Shown here piece after piece: positions 63,528-64,000 of a DNA stretch of 64,000 nt. This stretch comes from Nocardiopsis sinuspersici (GTDB lineage: Bacteria; Actinomycetota; Actinomycetes; Streptosporangiales; Streptosporangiaceae), in NCBI GenBank assembly GCA_008638415.1, contig VWVT01000012.1:62001-126000 (forward strand), written 5' to 3'. The position numbers and the translations under genes were made by a program. Within the stretch, counting starts at the first letter, position 1, and each line of letters opens with the position of its first letter. The notes beneath the pieces are model-generated. The model was not told the origin of the DNA and made no database searches. It saw only the letters and a program-made list of their open reading frames with translations.

Positions 63528-64000
63528 ATGCCGCGCCGTAGTGATCTTTCATCCGTCCTCGTGATCGGCTCCGGTCCGATCGTGATCGGGCAGGCGGCCG
63601 AGTTCGACTACTCGGGAACCCAGGCCTGCCGCGTCCTGCGGGCCGAGGGCCTCCGGGTCATCCTGGTCAACTCCAACCCGGCCACGATCATGACCGACCC
63701 GGAGATGGCCGACGCCACCTACGTCGAGCCGATCACCACCGAGATGATCGAGAAGATCATCGCCAAGGAGCGCCCCGACGCGCTCCTGCCCACCCTGGGC
63801 GGGCAGACCGCGCTCAACGCCGCCATCGACCTGCACGAGTCAGGCATCCTGGACAAGTACGGCGTCGAGCTCATCGGTGCCAACGTCGAGGCCATCCAGT
63901 CCGGAGAGGACCGCGAGAGCTTCAAGGGCATCGTGGAGCGCATCGGCGGCGAGTCCGCCCGCTCGCGCATCTGCCACACCCTCGACGAGTGCCTGGCCGC
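63528..64000 (+). CDS. carB: Carbamoyl-phosphate synthase large subunit, 5' part
   Basis: 157 codons in the window; the gene continues past the right edge. ATG 63528 with AGAGGGA upstream, 16 bp after carA. It begins with the CarB pre-ATP-grasp domain: [55 protein letters not shown] and [16 protein letters not shown], all strongly conserved. The full protein is normally about 1,100 aa with two ATP-grasp halves. Confidence 0.97.
   Translation, partial: MPRRSDLSSVLVIGSGPIVIGQAAEFDYSGTQACRVLRAEGLRVILVNSNPATIMTDPEMADATYVEPITTEMIEKIIAKERPDALLPTLGGQTALNAAIDLHESGILDKYGVELIGANVEAIQSGEDRESFKGIVERIGGESARSRICHTLDECLA

Overview
This 64 kb window is chromosomal DNA of a high-GC, spore-forming type of actinomycete. 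The evidence is very GC-rich third codon positions, many GTG starts, a complete BldD, an actinobacterial QcrCAB-CtaCDEF respiratory chain with a diheme QcrC and the small subunit CtaF, an ANTAR regulator of the PdtaR type, a MacRS-like two-component pair, and a PknB-like kinase with PASTA repeats close to an Rv2175c-type protein. Gene order resembles parts of Streptomyces chromosomes, but local differences suggest another family, possibly Nocardiopsaceae (inference). Almost everything is core chromosome. I see no insertion sequence, prophage, CRISPR array or rRNA operon.

Layout. 1-1.35 kb: edge of a membrane protein gene, a free-standing HTH + LAGLIDADG gene and a tRNA-Leu(CAA). 1.4-6.8 kb: ANTAR response regulator, then a branched-chain amino-acid ABC transporter (livHMGF) whose LivH carries an extra secreted domain. 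7-10.2 kb: A-type Fe-S carrier, PfkB-family kinase, monocistronic rpsD with a long structured leader, TusA-like protein. 10.5-13.7 kb: ctaC-ctaD-ctaF. 13.9-26 kb: L,D-transpeptidase, PimB-like glycosyltransferase, two coiled-coil NlpC/P60 hydrolases, NYN-domain and zinc-ribbon pair, DEDDh/GIY-YIG exonuclease, rhomboid protease, Lrp-type RAM protein, trpD, receiver-like protein. 26.5-30.8 kb: ctaE-qcrC-qcrA-qcrB, completing the bc1-aa3 supercomplex.

31-41.4 kb: acyl-CoA synthetase, glucokinase, PlsC acyltransferase, esterase, a DUF2007-like membrane protein, MacS-like kinase, a molybdopterin oxidoreductase, and DAHP synthase preceded by a transcription attenuator with an aromatic leader peptide. 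41.5-51.5 kb: thiI, pfkA, macR, PASTA kinase, thiO-thiS-thiG under a TPP riboswitch, Rv2175c-like protein, thiE. 51.5-57.8 kb: quinone reductase, NmrA-like protein, DUF418 protein, polyprenyl diphosphate synthase, metF, GNAT. 58-64 kb: bldD and, divergently, pyrR-pyrB-pyrC-carA-carB (carB runs off the right edge).

How the genes work together. Electrons pass from menaquinol through QcrB/QcrA/QcrC to CtaC/CtaD. De novo pyrimidine synthesis is controlled by PyrR, with a PyrR-type stem-loop over the pyrR ribosome-binding site. Thiamine synthesis is controlled by TPP. Aromatic synthesis starts at DAHP synthase under leader-peptide attenuation.

The most notable items are: the aromatic leader peptide (FWRFYGY) with a 10-bp alternative pairing against the terminator; a 54-bp repeat duplicated in the 3' end of pyrR and shared with an intergenic region 9 kb away; the LivH secreted domain with no adjacent binding-protein gene; the HTH-LAGLIDADG gene with an inverted repeat at its start; and the MacS-like kinase that seems to start at CTG.
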